DNA of 64,000 nucleotides from Kitasatospora papulosa (GTDB lineage Bacteria > Actinomycetota > Actinomycetes > Streptomycetales > Streptomycetaceae): NCBI RefSeq assembly GCF_000717245.1, contig NZ_JNYQ01000001.1, positions 992,001 to 1,056,000 of the forward strand. Direction: 5' to 3'. Within the stretch, counting starts at the first letter, position 1. Each line of letters starts with the position of its first letter. Below are positions 27,549 through 36,278 of this stretch, piece after piece. The notes under the pieces are model-generated. The model worked only from the letters and a program-made list of their open reading frames with translations. It was not told the DNA's origin and searched no databases. The position numbers were made by a program, and so were the translations under genes.

Positions 27549-27837
27549 CCTGCCTCTCGCTGGGGCCAGTGTACGGGCCCTCACGGGCGACGGCCGACCC
27601 GTTTGTTCCCGGGGAGGGGCTTGACCCGAATGGCCAGTCGGGGCGGAAGGAGTCCCGGAGGCCCGTGCGGCGGCGGATTACCACGCGGGGAGCTGGGCAC
27701 AACGGTTGCAGGCGCACCACCGGCATGTCGTGCGGAGGGCGAAACGGCGGCGTGCCCCGTTGCCGCGGGCCTGGGGTCGATTTATCGTCCCAGCACGATT
27801 CGCGTGCAAGATCACAATATGTGAAGGGGCCGCGGCC
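27549..27837. promoter_or_regulatory. Divergent intergenic region between ileS leader and traR-like gene
   Basis: No convincing gene. Near the plus-strand gene there are two small palindromes in locally A/T-rich sequence: CGATTTATCG at 27778-27787 and TCACA-ATA-TGTGA at 27812-27824. The second ends 13 nt before the ATG at 27838. Either could be a regulator site for the traR-like gene. Confidence 0.35.
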
Positions 27838-28674
27838 ATGGTGGCGAAGAAGACCGCCGTATCGAGAACGGCGTCCGAGAGATCCACGGCTGCGGCTGCC
27901 GAGGAGGAGACCGCGAACGCGGGCGGGAGGACCGGCGAGGGAACGGGCGGGGAGGAGCCGGCGAGGAAGGCCGCGAAGAGGACGGCCGCCAGGAAGAAGG
28001 CGGCGTCGCATCCGCAGGAGCCGGAACAGGCCGGCCCGGACGCGGTGCACGGCAGGCCCGCGAAGAAGAGCGCGGCGAAGAAGAGCACGGCGAAGAAGAG
28101 CGCAGCCAGGAAGGCGTCGAAGAAGGCGTCGAAGAAGGCCACGGGGGCGGCTCAGGCCGCCGAGCAGACAGGAGTCCACACGGTGGTAGCCAAGAAGAGC
28201 GCGGCCCGGTCCGCGGCTGCAGGAGAGGGCACCGCCACGGCGGTCCCCCCGGCCGGGGGCGGTGTGGCGACGGCGCCCGCGGACCTGGCGGTCAGGCCCG
28301 GGGAGGACCCCTGGACCCCCGAGGAGGTCGAGGAGGCACGGACCGAACTGACCGGCGAGGTCCTGCGGCTGCGCAGCGAGCTGGAGGCCTCGGGCGAGGC
28401 CCTGGCCGGTCTGATGCGTGACTCCGGGGACGGAGCGGGCGACGACGACGCGGACACCGGCACGAAGAACATCACCCGCGAGCACGAGCTGTCCCTGGCG
28501 GCCCACGCCCAGGAGACCCTGGACCAGACCGAGCGCGCCCTCGCCAGGCTCGACGCGGGCACCTACGGCCTCTGCGAGATCTGCGGCAAGCCGATCGGCA
28601 AGGCGCGGATGCAGGCCTTCCCCCGGGCCACGCTCTGCGTGGAGGACAAGCAGAAGCAGGAGCGGCGCGGCTAG
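27838..28674 (+). CDS. DksA/TraR-like zinc-finger protein with Lys/Ala-rich N-terminus
   Basis: 278 residues from ATG at 27838 (GAAGGGG upstream). Residues 1-150 are a low-complexity Lys/Ala/Ser/Arg tail with repeated AKKS and KKAS units, like histone H1 or Lsr2/HupS-type basic tails. A coiled-coil stretch (VEEARTELTGEVLRLRSELE and AAHAQETLDQTERALARLDA) precedes a DksA-type finger: Cys246, Cys249, Cys267, but Asp270 where the fourth Cys is expected (LCVEDKQ). DksA/TraR proteins act in the RNA polymerase secondary channel or in other DNA transactions. The basic tail suggests nucleic acid binding; function is inferred only. Confidence 0.85.
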   Translation: MVAKKTAVSRTASERSTAAAAEEETANAGGRTGEGTGGEEPARKAAKRTAARKKAASHPQEPEQAGPDAVHGRPAKKSAAKKSTAKKSAARKASKKASKKATGAAQAAEQTGVHTVVAKKSAARSAAAGEGTATAVPPAGGGVATAPADLAVRPGEDPWTPEEVEEARTELTGEVLRLRSELEASGEALAGLMRDSGDGAGDDDADTGTKNITREHELSLAAHAQETLDQTERALARLDAGTYGLCEICGKPIGKARMQAFPRATLCVEDKQKQERRG

Positions 28675-28755
28675 TCCCCCTGGCCCGGTCGGTCCGCACC
28701 CCGCGAGGCCGTACCGGGCCCGGCCGTACCCGCGGCGCGTCGGGGCAGGTCGTCC

Positions 28756-28770
28756 GGGGCCTGAGGCCCC
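28756..28770 (+). terminator. Weak hairpin between traR-like gene and lspA
   Basis: GGGGCC, a 3-nt TGA loop, then GGCCCC, 82 nt after the traR-like stop. Short stem and no T tract, so at best a weak terminator or processing site. Confidence 0.3.
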
Positions 28771-28831
28771 TGAAACCCCGGGTGTGTCGTACCCTCGTCC
28801 TCAGTCAGGTACCTAGGGTTGAGGGACTCAC

Positions 28832-29446
28832 GTGGCAGAGGCGGAGCGCATCATCGGTACGCCGGACATCCCCGATGCCGAGGGGGCCGACGGGGCTGAG
28901 CCCCAGCAGCCCTCCGAGGGCTCGCTCCCGGCCGGGAGCGACGACACCGGCGGCGGCCGGGGCAGGAAGAAGGTCCTCGTCCTCCTCGTGGTGGCCGTGC
29001 TCGCCTACCTGCTCGACCTGATCAGCAAGATGATCGTGGTCGCGAAGCTGGAGCACGAGGAGCCCATCGAGATCTTCGGCGACTGGCTCAAGTTCGACGC
29101 GATCCGCAACGCGGGCGCCGCGTTCGGGATCGGCGAGGCGTTCACCGTGATCTTCACGGCCATCGCCGCCGTCGTGATCGTCGTGATCGTGCGGCTCGCC
29201 CGCAAGCTCTACAGCCTGCCCTGGGCCATCGCCCTCGGGCTCCTGCTCGGCGGGGCGCTCGGCAACCTCACCGACCGCATCTTCCGCGCGCCGGGCGTCT
29301 TCAAGGGCGCGGTCGTCGACTTCATCGCCCCGGCGCACTTCGCCGTCTTCAACCTCGCCGACTCCGCGATCGTGTGCGGCGGAATCCTCATCGTGATCCT
29401 CTCCTTCAAGGGCCTGGACCCCGACGGCACCGTGCACAAGGACTAG
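28832..29446 (+). CDS. lspA: Prolipoprotein signal peptidase LspA
   Basis: 204 residues from GTG at 28832 with GAGGGA upstream. An extra acidic, Gly-rich cytoplasmic N-terminus of about 45 residues precedes four membrane segments. The catalytic aspartates are in GNLTDRIFR and FNLADSAIV; the family motif NAGAAFGIG is also present. It cleaves lipoprotein signal peptides after diacylglyceryl addition. Followed 23 nt later by the rluD-like gene. Confidence 0.96.
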   Translation: MAEAERIIGTPDIPDAEGADGAEPQQPSEGSLPAGSDDTGGGRGRKKVLVLLVVAVLAYLLDLISKMIVVAKLEHEEPIEIFGDWLKFDAIRNAGAAFGIGEAFTVIFTAIAAVVIVVIVRLARKLYSLPWAIALGLLLGGALGNLTDRIFRAPGVFKGAVVDFIAPAHFAVFNLADSAIVCGGILIVILSFKGLDPDGTVHKD

Positions 29447-29469
29447 TGGGCGCAAGGCATACTCGACTG

Positions 29470-30411
29470 GTGAGTACGTATCCCGAGGTCCGCACCCTGC
29501 CCGTACCCGACGGCCTGGAGGGCGAGCGCGTCGACGCCGCCATCTCCCGGATGTTCGGTTTCTCCCGCACCAAGGCCGCCGAGCTGGCCGCGGCCGGGAA
29601 GGTGCAGGTGGACGGTGCCGTGGCCGGGAAGTCCGAGCGGGTGCACGGCGGCGCCTGGATGGAAGTGGAGATGCCCCAGGCACCCGCTCCGGTCCAGATC
29701 GTCGCCGAGCCCGTCGAGGGCATGGAGATCGTGCACGACGACGACGACATCGTCGTCATCATGAAGCCGGTCGGTGTCGCCGCCCATCCCAGCCCGGGCT
29801 GGACCGGCACCACCGTCATCGGCGGCCTCGCCGCGGCCGGCTACCGCATCTCGACGTCGGGCGCCGCCGAGCGCCAGGGCATCGTGCACCGGCTGGACGT
29901 CGGTACCTCCGGCCTGATGGTCGTGGCCAAGTCCGAGCGGGCCTACACCCTGCTCAAGGCGCAGTTCCGCGACCGGGTCGTCGAGAAGAAGTACCACGCG
30001 CTGGTCCAGGGCCACCCGGATCCGATGAGCGGCACCATCGACGCCCCCATCGGCCGCCACCCCCAGCACGACTACAAGTGGGCCGTCACCGCCGAGGGCA
30101 AGCCCTCCGTGACGCACTACGACCTCATCGAGGCCTACCGCGCGGCCAGCCTGCTCGACATCAAGCTGGAGACGGGACGCACGCACCAGATCCGCGTGCA
30201 CATGTCCGCGCACCGCCACCCCTGCGTCGGCGACCTGACCTACGGCGCCGACCCCACGCTGGCCAAGCGCCTCGGCCTGACGCGCCAGTGGCTGCACGCG
30301 GTCCGGCTCGGCTTCGAGCACCCCGCCGACGGCGGCTGGGTGGAATTCGAGAGCACCTACCCGGACGACCTGCGCCACGCACTCGACACCATCGCGGCGG
30401 AGAGCCAGTGA
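29470..30411 (+). CDS. RluA/RluD-family 23S rRNA pseudouridine synthase
   Basis: 313 residues from GTG at 29470. An N-terminal S4 RNA-binding domain (ERVDAAISRMFGFSRTKAAE then KVQVDGAVAGKSERV) precedes the pseudouridine synthase core with catalytic Asp in HRLDVGTSGLMV. KKYHALVQG and LETGRTHQIRVHM follow. It isomerises uridines in large-subunit rRNA; it occupies the rluD place next to lspA. Its stop overlaps the GNAT start (GTGA). Confidence 0.94.
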   Translation: MSTYPEVRTLPVPDGLEGERVDAAISRMFGFSRTKAAELAAAGKVQVDGAVAGKSERVHGGAWMEVEMPQAPAPVQIVAEPVEGMEIVHDDDDIVVIMKPVGVAAHPSPGWTGTTVIGGLAAAGYRISTSGAAERQGIVHRLDVGTSGLMVVAKSERAYTLLKAQFRDRVVEKKYHALVQGHPDPMSGTIDAPIGRHPQHDYKWAVTAEGKPSVTHYDLIEAYRAASLLDIKLETGRTHQIRVHMSAHRHPCVGDLTYGADPTLAKRLGLTRQWLHAVRLGFEHPADGGWVEFESTYPDDLRHALDTIAAESQ

Positions 30412-30884
30412 CCGCCCCGACCGCCCCGTACAGCACGCGCAGGGCCCTCGACGAGAGCGACCTCGCCGCCTGCTTCCAGGTCCGCAAGGACGTCTTCGTC
30501 GGCGAGCAGCAGGTGCCCGAGGACATCGAGTACGACACCCACGACGCCACGGCGGTGCACGTCCTCGCCGTGGCCGCGGACGGCTCCGCGCTCGGCACGG
30601 GACGGCTGCTGCACGGTGAGGCGGCGGCGGGGAAGACCGGCGGCGCCCACACCGTCGGGTCGCTCGGCCGGCTCGCCGTGACGCGTGAGGCCCGCGGTCT
30701 GGGCGTCGGGGCGGCCCTGGTCCGCGCCATCGAGGACGAGGCCCGCGCCCTGGGCCTGGCCGCCGTCGACCTGCACGCCCAGACACAGGCGCTCGGCTTC
30801 TACGAACGGCTCGGCTACACGGCGTACGGCCCCGAGTTCCCGGACGCCGGGATGCCGCACCGGGCCATGCGCCGCGCGCTCTGA
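30408..30884 (+). CDS. GNAT-family N-acetyltransferase (ElaA-like)
   Basis: 158 residues from GTG at 30408, overlapping the previous stop by 4 nt. GNAT motifs: FQVRKDVFVGEQQVPEDIEY near the start, GRLAVTREARGLGVGAALVR (acetyl-CoA loop), LHAQTQALGFYERLGYTAYG. The opening resembles ElaA-type acetyltransferases. The substrate is unknown. Confidence 0.9.
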   Translation: MTAPTAPYSTRRALDESDLAACFQVRKDVFVGEQQVPEDIEYDTHDATAVHVLAVAADGSALGTGRLLHGEAAAGKTGGAHTVGSLGRLAVTREARGLGVGAALVRAIEDEARALGLAAVDLHAQTQALGFYERLGYTAYGPEFPDAGMPHRAMRRAL

Positions 30885-30993
30885 CCCCGGCCCGCCCGGA
30901 GGGCGCCACAGGTCCGCCGGTCCCGCGTGGCACGCTGGGGCCCTGACCGGCTGATCAACGGGCCCCGGCCCGGCGCGCTGCGGAAGGTACGAC

Positions 30994-32580
30994 GTGGACC
31001 AGATGGCACTCCTGCTCCTGCTTCTCCTGGGAGCGGTGGTCACCGTGCCGTTGGGGGAGCGGCTGGGCCTCCCCGCACCGGTGCTGATGACGCTCGCGGG
31101 CATCGCCATGGCCTTCGCGAGCTTCGTCCCCGACGTGGACATCCCGCCGGAGATCATCCTGCCCGCCCTGCTGCCTCCGCTGCTCTACGCCTCGGTGCAG
31201 CGGACCTCCTGGCGGCAGTTCGCGGCCAACAAACGGCCGATCTTCCTGCTCGCGGTCGCCCTCGTCTTCGTCACGACGGCGGCCGTCGCCACGGTCGCGA
31301 ACGCCGTGGTGCCCGGCCTGCCCATCGCCGCCGCCGTGGCACTGGGCGCCCTCGTCGCCCCGCCCGACCCCGTCGCCGCCACCGCGGTCGCGGGCTCGGT
31401 CGGGCTCCCGCGCAGGCTCGTCTCGATCCTCGAGGGCGAGGGTCTGTTCAACGACGTCACGGCCATCGTCCTGTACCACGTGGCGATCGCCGCAGCCGTC
31501 AGCGGCACCTTCTCGCTCCCCGAGGCGTTCGGGCTGCTGGTCCTCTCCGCGGTGGTCGCCGTGGTCGTCGGCCTGGTGCTCGGCTGGCTGACCATCAAGC
31601 TCATGGGCCTGCTGGGCGACGCCACGCTCCAGGTCGGGCTCACCCTGCTGGTGCCCTTCGTCAGCTACGTCCTCGCCGAGGAGCTGATGGGCTCCGGCGT
31701 CCTCGCCGTCCTCACCACCGCGCTCTTCCTCGCCGAGCACACCGCGGACGCCGACGACGTCCTGGGGCGGCTCACCGGCCGGTCCTTCTGGGAGATCGTC
31801 GACACCCTGGTGACCGGAGTCGCCTTCGGCCTCATCGGACTGGAACTCCACAGCGTGTTCGGCACCGCCGACGGCCGTGAGCTGCAGTTCGTCGGCTGGG
31901 GCCTGGCGATCGTCGCGGTCGTCGTCGGCGTACGGCTCCTGTGGCTGCTGCCGGCCACCTGGCTCGCCAAGCGGCTGCACACCCGCCGCGACTACAGCGA
32001 GGAGATCCCCACCAGCTGGCGCGAGACCGTCGTCATGTGGTGGGCGGGGATGCGCGGCGTGGCCTCGGTGGCGCTGGCCCTCGCGATCCCGCTGGAGACG
32101 GACGACGGGAAACCCTTCCCCGGCCGCGACGAGATCATCTTCGTCGCGTTCGCCGTGATCATGGCCACACTGGTGTTCCAGGGCCTGACCCTGCCGTGGC
32201 TGGTGCGCAAGCTCGGGGTCCGGGCCGACACGGACGCGGAACAGGCCCTGGAACGGGAACTCGCGATCCGGGCGGCGAAGGCGGCCAAGCGCCGGCTCAA
32301 GGAGATCGAGGGCGTCGAGGACTTCCCCGAGGAGGTCCAGGAGAGGCTCCAGCGCGCCGCGTACGACATCGGGGCCCGGATCAGCCCGGACATGGTCGAC
32401 GACGAGCGGCGTGAGGCTTACGCGCAGCGCGCGGAGCGCTTCAAGGCGTTCGGCCGGGTGCAGCGCGAGCTGCTGTCGGCAGCCCGGCACGAGGTGCTCT
32501 CGGCCCGCAGCGAGCCCGGATCGGACCCGGAGGTCGTCGACCGGGTGCTGCGCTACCTCGACGTCCGCAGCCTGCGCTGA
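30994..32580 (+). CDS. CPA1-family Na+/H+ antiporter
   Basis: 528 residues from GTG at 30994 (GGAAGG upstream). About twelve membrane segments, with the family's APPDPVAATAV and EGEGLFNDVTAIV motifs, the latter holding the Asn-Asp ion site. A cytoplasmic tail of about 110 residues after RKLGVRAD is charged and helical. It exchanges protons for Na+ or K+ for pH and salt control. It stands alone between unrelated genes and is convergent with the MscS gene. Confidence 0.94.
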   Translation: MDQMALLLLLLLGAVVTVPLGERLGLPAPVLMTLAGIAMAFASFVPDVDIPPEIILPALLPPLLYASVQRTSWRQFAANKRPIFLLAVALVFVTTAAVATVANAVVPGLPIAAAVALGALVAPPDPVAATAVAGSVGLPRRLVSILEGEGLFNDVTAIVLYHVAIAAAVSGTFSLPEAFGLLVLSAVVAVVVGLVLGWLTIKLMGLLGDATLQVGLTLLVPFVSYVLAEELMGSGVLAVLTTALFLAEHTADADDVLGRLTGRSFWEIVDTLVTGVAFGLIGLELHSVFGTADGRELQFVGWGLAIVAVVVGVRLLWLLPATWLAKRLHTRRDYSEEIPTSWRETVVMWWAGMRGVASVALALAIPLETDDGKPFPGRDEIIFVAFAVIMATLVFQGLTLPWLVRKLGVRADTDAEQALERELAIRAAKAAKRRLKEIEGVEDFPEEVQERLQRAAYDIGARISPDMVDDERREAYAQRAERFKAFGRVQRELLSAARHEVLSARSEPGSDPEVVDRVLRYLDVRSLR

Positions 32581-32602
32581 GGAGCCACCGCCGCACGGTG
32601 GT

Positions 32603-33745
32603 TCAGCCGCGCCCCGTGCGGGGGGCCTTGTCCGGGGTCGGCACGTTGCCGACCGACGGGGTCCGGAGGGACTCCGCGCCCGTCAGCTCCCGCCAGTGGT
32701 CGCCCGGCGGCAGCGCCGCGGGTGACGTCACCACGCGGGGCAGGGCGTAGGGGTGGTGGTCCCGCAGCCAGCCGATCATCTGCTCCCGCACGGCACAGCG
32801 CACCGTCCAGATGTCGTCCGCGTCCTTCGCGGTCACCACGGCCCGCACCTCGATCGTCGTCGGAGTGGTGTTCGTCACGGCCAGGGACCAGTCGCGGCCG
32901 TCCCAGGCGGCGCACTCGCCGAGTATGTCCCGGAGCTTCTCGCGCATCGCCGCGATCGGCGCCGAGTGGTCGAGCTGCAGGAAGACGGTGCCGGTCATCT
33001 GCACCCCGCCGCGCGACCAGTTCTCGAACGGCCTGCTCGTGAAGTAGGACACCGGCATCGTGATCCGCCGCTCGTCCCAGGTCCGTACGGCGAGGAAGGT
33101 CAGGGTGATCTCCTCGATCGTCCCCCACTCCCCGTCCACCACCACGGTGTCACCGATGCGCACCATGTCGCCGAAGGCGATCTGGAAGCCGGCGAAGAGG
33201 TTGCCGAGCGTCGACTGGGCGGCGACACCGGCGACGATGCCGATCACACCGGCGGAGGCCAGCATCGAGGTGCCGACCGTGCGCATCGCGGGGAAGGTGA
33301 GCAGCATCGCGGCGATCGCGACCGTCGCCACCACCGCGGTGACCACCCGCTGGATCAGGGTGACCTGGGTGCGGACCCGGCGGACCCGCGCGGGATCGCG
33401 GGTGGACGTCGCGTAACGGGCGTACGAGGACTGCACGACGGTGGCCGCGGCACGGATCACCAGCCAGGCCGACGCCGCGATCAGCACCAGGGTCAGGACC
33501 TGGCCGATCCCCGCCCGGTGGTCCCGCACCACGTCCAGCTTGATCTGGCCGAAGCTGGCCCGCAGCAGCGCCGTGCAGAGGACCACCTGCAGCGGCGGGC
33601 GGCAGAGCCGGAGCAGGCCCCACAAGGGCGTCTCGTGGTGGCGGCTGTCGGCGCGGCGCAGCAGCAGGTCCACCAGCCAGCCCACCAGCAGCGTGATGAT
33701 CAGCGACCCGCCCACCACGAGCAGGGGCCGCAGTACGTTCTCCAT
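32603..33745 (-). CDS. MscS-family mechanosensitive ion channel
   Basis: 380 residues from ATG at 33745 (GGAGGACG upstream), starting MENVLRPLLVVGGSLIITLL. Four to five membrane segments are followed by the MscS beta domain: AGVAAQSTLGNLFAGFQIAF, GDMVRIGDTVVVDGEWGTIE, then a C-terminal alpha/beta domain (VQMTGTVFLQLDHSAPIAAM). It releases osmolytes when the membrane is stretched. Divergent from the hydrolase gene with only ~40 nt between the starts. Confidence 0.93.
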   Translation of the reverse strand: MENVLRPLLVVGGSLIITLLVGWLVDLLLRRADSRHHETPLWGLLRLCRPPLQVVLCTALLRASFGQIKLDVVRDHRAGIGQVLTLVLIAASAWLVIRAAATVVQSSYARYATSTRDPARVRRVRTQVTLIQRVVTAVVATVAIAAMLLTFPAMRTVGTSMLASAGVIGIVAGVAAQSTLGNLFAGFQIAFGDMVRIGDTVVVDGEWGTIEEITLTFLAVRTWDERRITMPVSYFTSRPFENWSRGGVQMTGTVFLQLDHSAPIAAMREKLRDILGECAAWDGRDWSLAVTNTTPTTIEVRAVVTAKDADDIWTVRCAVREQMIGWLRDHHPYALPRVVTSPAALPPGDHWRELTGAESLRTPSVGNVPTPDKAPRTGRG

Positions 33746-33783
33746 TCCGTCGTCCTCCAAGCGATCGGGGCACAACTGGCACC

Positions 33784-34362
33784 ATGGGACGCATGAACAT
33801 CATGCTTTTCCACTCGACCTACGGTCTGAGGCCCGCTGTGCACGCGGCTGCCGACCGGCTGCGCGCAGCCGGCCACGACGTGCGCGTGCCCGATCTCTTC
33901 GAGGGGCACACCTTCGACACCGTCGAGGAGGGAATGGCCTTCAAGGACCAGGTGGGCAAGGACGAGCTGCTCAAGCGTGCCGTCCTGGCCGCCGCGCCCT
34001 ACTCCGACCAGGGCCTCGTCTATGCGGGGTTCTCGTTCGGGGCGTCGGTCGCGCAGACCCTCGCGCTCGGCGACGCCAAGGCCCGCGGGCTGCTGCTGCT
34101 CCACGGCACCTCGGACATCGCGGAGAACGCCTCGGTGGACGAGCTGCCCGTACAGCTGCACGTGGCCGACCCCGACCCGTTCGAGTCGCACGACTGGCAG
34201 ACCAGCTGGTACCTCCAGATGCAGCGGACCGGCGCCGACGTCGAGGTCTACCGCTACCCGGGGGCCGGACACCTGTTCACGGACCCGGAGCTGCCCGACT
34301 TCGACCAGGACGCGGCCGAACTGACCTGGAAGGTCTCGCTCGGCTTCCTGGCCACGCTGTAG
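33784..34362 (+). CDS. Dienelactone-hydrolase-like alpha/beta hydrolase
   Basis: 192 residues; ATG at 33784 or 33793. Alpha/beta hydrolase of the DLH type: N-terminal LFHSTYGLRPAVHAAADRLR, nucleophile elbow GFSFGASVA with Ser where classical dienelactone hydrolases have Cys, acid region VADPDPFESHD and His in YPGAGHLFTD. The natural substrate is not evident. Confidence 0.87.
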   Translation: MGRMNIMLFHSTYGLRPAVHAAADRLRAAGHDVRVPDLFEGHTFDTVEEGMAFKDQVGKDELLKRAVLAAAPYSDQGLVYAGFSFGASVAQTLALGDAKARGLLLLHGTSDIAENASVDELPVQLHVADPDPFESHDWQTSWYLQMQRTGADVEVYRYPGAGHLFTDPELPDFDQDAAELTWKVSLGFLATL

Positions 34363-34450
34363 CGCCACGCCGGGAACGGCGCCACGGGAACGGCTTCACG
34401 GGAACGGGCCGCGCCCCGGGGACGCGGCCCGTCACGGGTGTCCGGGCGGG

Positions 34451-36118
34451 TCAGCGCACCGGGGCGCCGACCCGCTCGACCCGCTGGGTGCCGCTGAGCG
34501 TGCGGTAGGAGCGGACCCAGGACGACGCCGCTCCCTTGTCCGTCTTGTCGGAGACGGCGTAGTAGTCCATCTGCGAGCGCTCGGCCGTCACGTCGAGGAC
34601 GCCGTAGCCGTGCGAGTCGAGATCGACCCACTTCACGTGGCGGTTCGCCGCCTTGACCGCCGTCGCCGCGACGACGGACACCGTCCGGGGGGCCACCCGC
34701 AGGATGTCGTCCAGATTGTCCGAGGTGACCGAGGTGACCACGAACTCGGTGGCGGCGGACGCCGACAGGGGATACGTCGCCGCCTGGACGGGTACGTCGT
34801 TGGCCCACGCCATGTGGATGTCGCCGGTCAGGAAGACCGTGTCGGTCACGGCGTGGTCCCGCAGATGGGAGATCAGCTCCTTGCGGTCGTCCGTGTAGCC
34901 GTCCCACTGGTCGACGTTGACCGCGAGCCCTTCCGCCGGCAGCCCCAGCAGCTCGGCGAGCGGCGCCAGCAGATGGGCCGGCAACGCCCCGAAGGCGACC
35001 GGCGAGATCATCACCGAGGTGCCGACCAGCTTCCAGCGGGCGTCCGATGCCGTCAGTCCCGCCTTCAGCCAGTCCAGTTGCGCACGCCCCGTGATCGAGC
35101 GCTCCGGGTCGTCGACCGCCCCGCTGCCGACGGACGCCTGCTCGGAGCGGAAGCTGCGCAGGTCGAGCAGGTGCAGTTCGGCCAGGTCGCCGAAGCGCAG
35201 GCGTCGGTAGACGGTGCCCTCCGTGGAGGCGCGGACCGGCATCCACTCGAAGTACGCCTGCTTCGCGGCGGCCATCCGGGCCGTCCACGGGCCCTCGGTG
35301 CCCGGGGTGTGGTTCTCGGCCCCGCCCGACCAGGCGTCGTTGGCGAACTCGTGGTCGTCCCAGATGGCTATCACCGGATGGGCGGCGTGCAGCGCCTGGA
35401 GGTCGGTGTCCGTCTTGTACGTGGCGTGCCGCAGCCGGTAGTCGGCGAGGGAGACGATCTCGTGCAGCGGGGCGTGCGGGCGGACGACGGTGTCCTGGGT
35501 CGGGTAACTGCCCGACGCGTACTCGTAGATGTAGTCACCCAGGTGCAGGACGGCGTCCAGGTCGGCACGTGCCGCGAGATGGCGGTACGGGGAGAACCAG
35601 CCGGCCTCCCAGTTGGCGCAGGACACCACGCCGAAACGGATTCCCGGGACCGAGGTCCCGGCAGCGGGCGCCGTGCGGGTACGGCCGACGGGGGAGAGGA
35701 CACCCTGCCCGTCCTCCGCCCCGCCGCCGGCCACGGAGAAGCGGAAGAAGTACGCCGTGGCCGGGCGCAGCCCCCGGACGTCGGCCTTGACCGTGTGGTC
35801 GGAGCCGGCCCGCGCGACGGCCGTGCCCCGGGCCGCGACGCGGGAGAAGGCCTTGTCCTCGGCGATCTCCCAGACCACCGGGGTGTCCGCGCCCAGCCCC
35901 GAGCCCGGTACGGCGTCCGGCGCGGGGGTGACGCGGGTCCACAGGAGGATGCCGTCGGGCAGCGGGTCGCCGGAGGCGACGCCGTGCAGGAAGGCGGGGC
36001 CGCCGGCTGCGCGGGCGCTCGTGGCGGCGGCGAGCACGGAACCGGCGACCGCGGTGGCGGCGGCGGCCTTGACGACCGTGCGGCGGGTGGGCGCGGTGGA
36101 GAACTGTCGACTGGTCAC
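34451..36118 (-). CDS. phoD: Secreted PhoD-type alkaline phosphatase/phosphodiesterase
   Basis: 555 residues from GTG at 36118. The N-terminus holds a twin-arginine signal (TRRTVVKAAAATAVAGSVLA). The PhoD N-terminal fibronectin-like domain (FLHGVASGDPLPDGILLWTR) precedes the metallophosphatase domain with GVVSCANWEAGWF, LHLGDYIYEYASG, IWDDHEFANDAW and LTGDIHMAWANDV, which carry the metal ligands. It is exported folded and releases phosphate from esters and teichoic-type polymers. PHO-box regulation is common for this gene, but I did not find a convincing box in the 160-nt upstream gap. Confidence 0.94.
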   Translation of the reverse strand: MTSRQFSTAPTRRTVVKAAAATAVAGSVLAAATSARAAGGPAFLHGVASGDPLPDGILLWTRVTPAPDAVPGSGLGADTPVVWEIAEDKAFSRVAARGTAVARAGSDHTVKADVRGLRPATAYFFRFSVAGGGAEDGQGVLSPVGRTRTAPAAGTSVPGIRFGVVSCANWEAGWFSPYRHLAARADLDAVLHLGDYIYEYASGSYPTQDTVVRPHAPLHEIVSLADYRLRHATYKTDTDLQALHAAHPVIAIWDDHEFANDAWSGGAENHTPGTEGPWTARMAAAKQAYFEWMPVRASTEGTVYRRLRFGDLAELHLLDLRSFRSEQASVGSGAVDDPERSITGRAQLDWLKAGLTASDARWKLVGTSVMISPVAFGALPAHLLAPLAELLGLPAEGLAVNVDQWDGYTDDRKELISHLRDHAVTDTVFLTGDIHMAWANDVPVQAATYPLSASAATEFVVTSVTSDNLDDILRVAPRTVSVVAATAVKAANRHVKWVDLDSHGYGVLDVTAERSQMDYYAVSDKTDKGAASSWVRSYRTLSGTQRVERVGAPVR

Positions 36119-36278
36119 GGGCGATCACCCTACTGATGAGTAGAGCGAACAGGCGGGGGAACACAGGAAGTTCGCCCGCCTGTTGGCCGGATGACACCGG
36201 GAGTGGTGCCCGAGGGCCCCTTCCGGCCGCGTGATCTCCTGCCGGGCGGCCCGGCTGCCGGCGCGGGCCGGCCGTGGA

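Noticed and set aside
23924..28189. 1421-codon plus-strand reading frame across the ileS region
   Set aside because: Antisense to ileS, T-box leader and terminator, all well supported; low-complexity translation.
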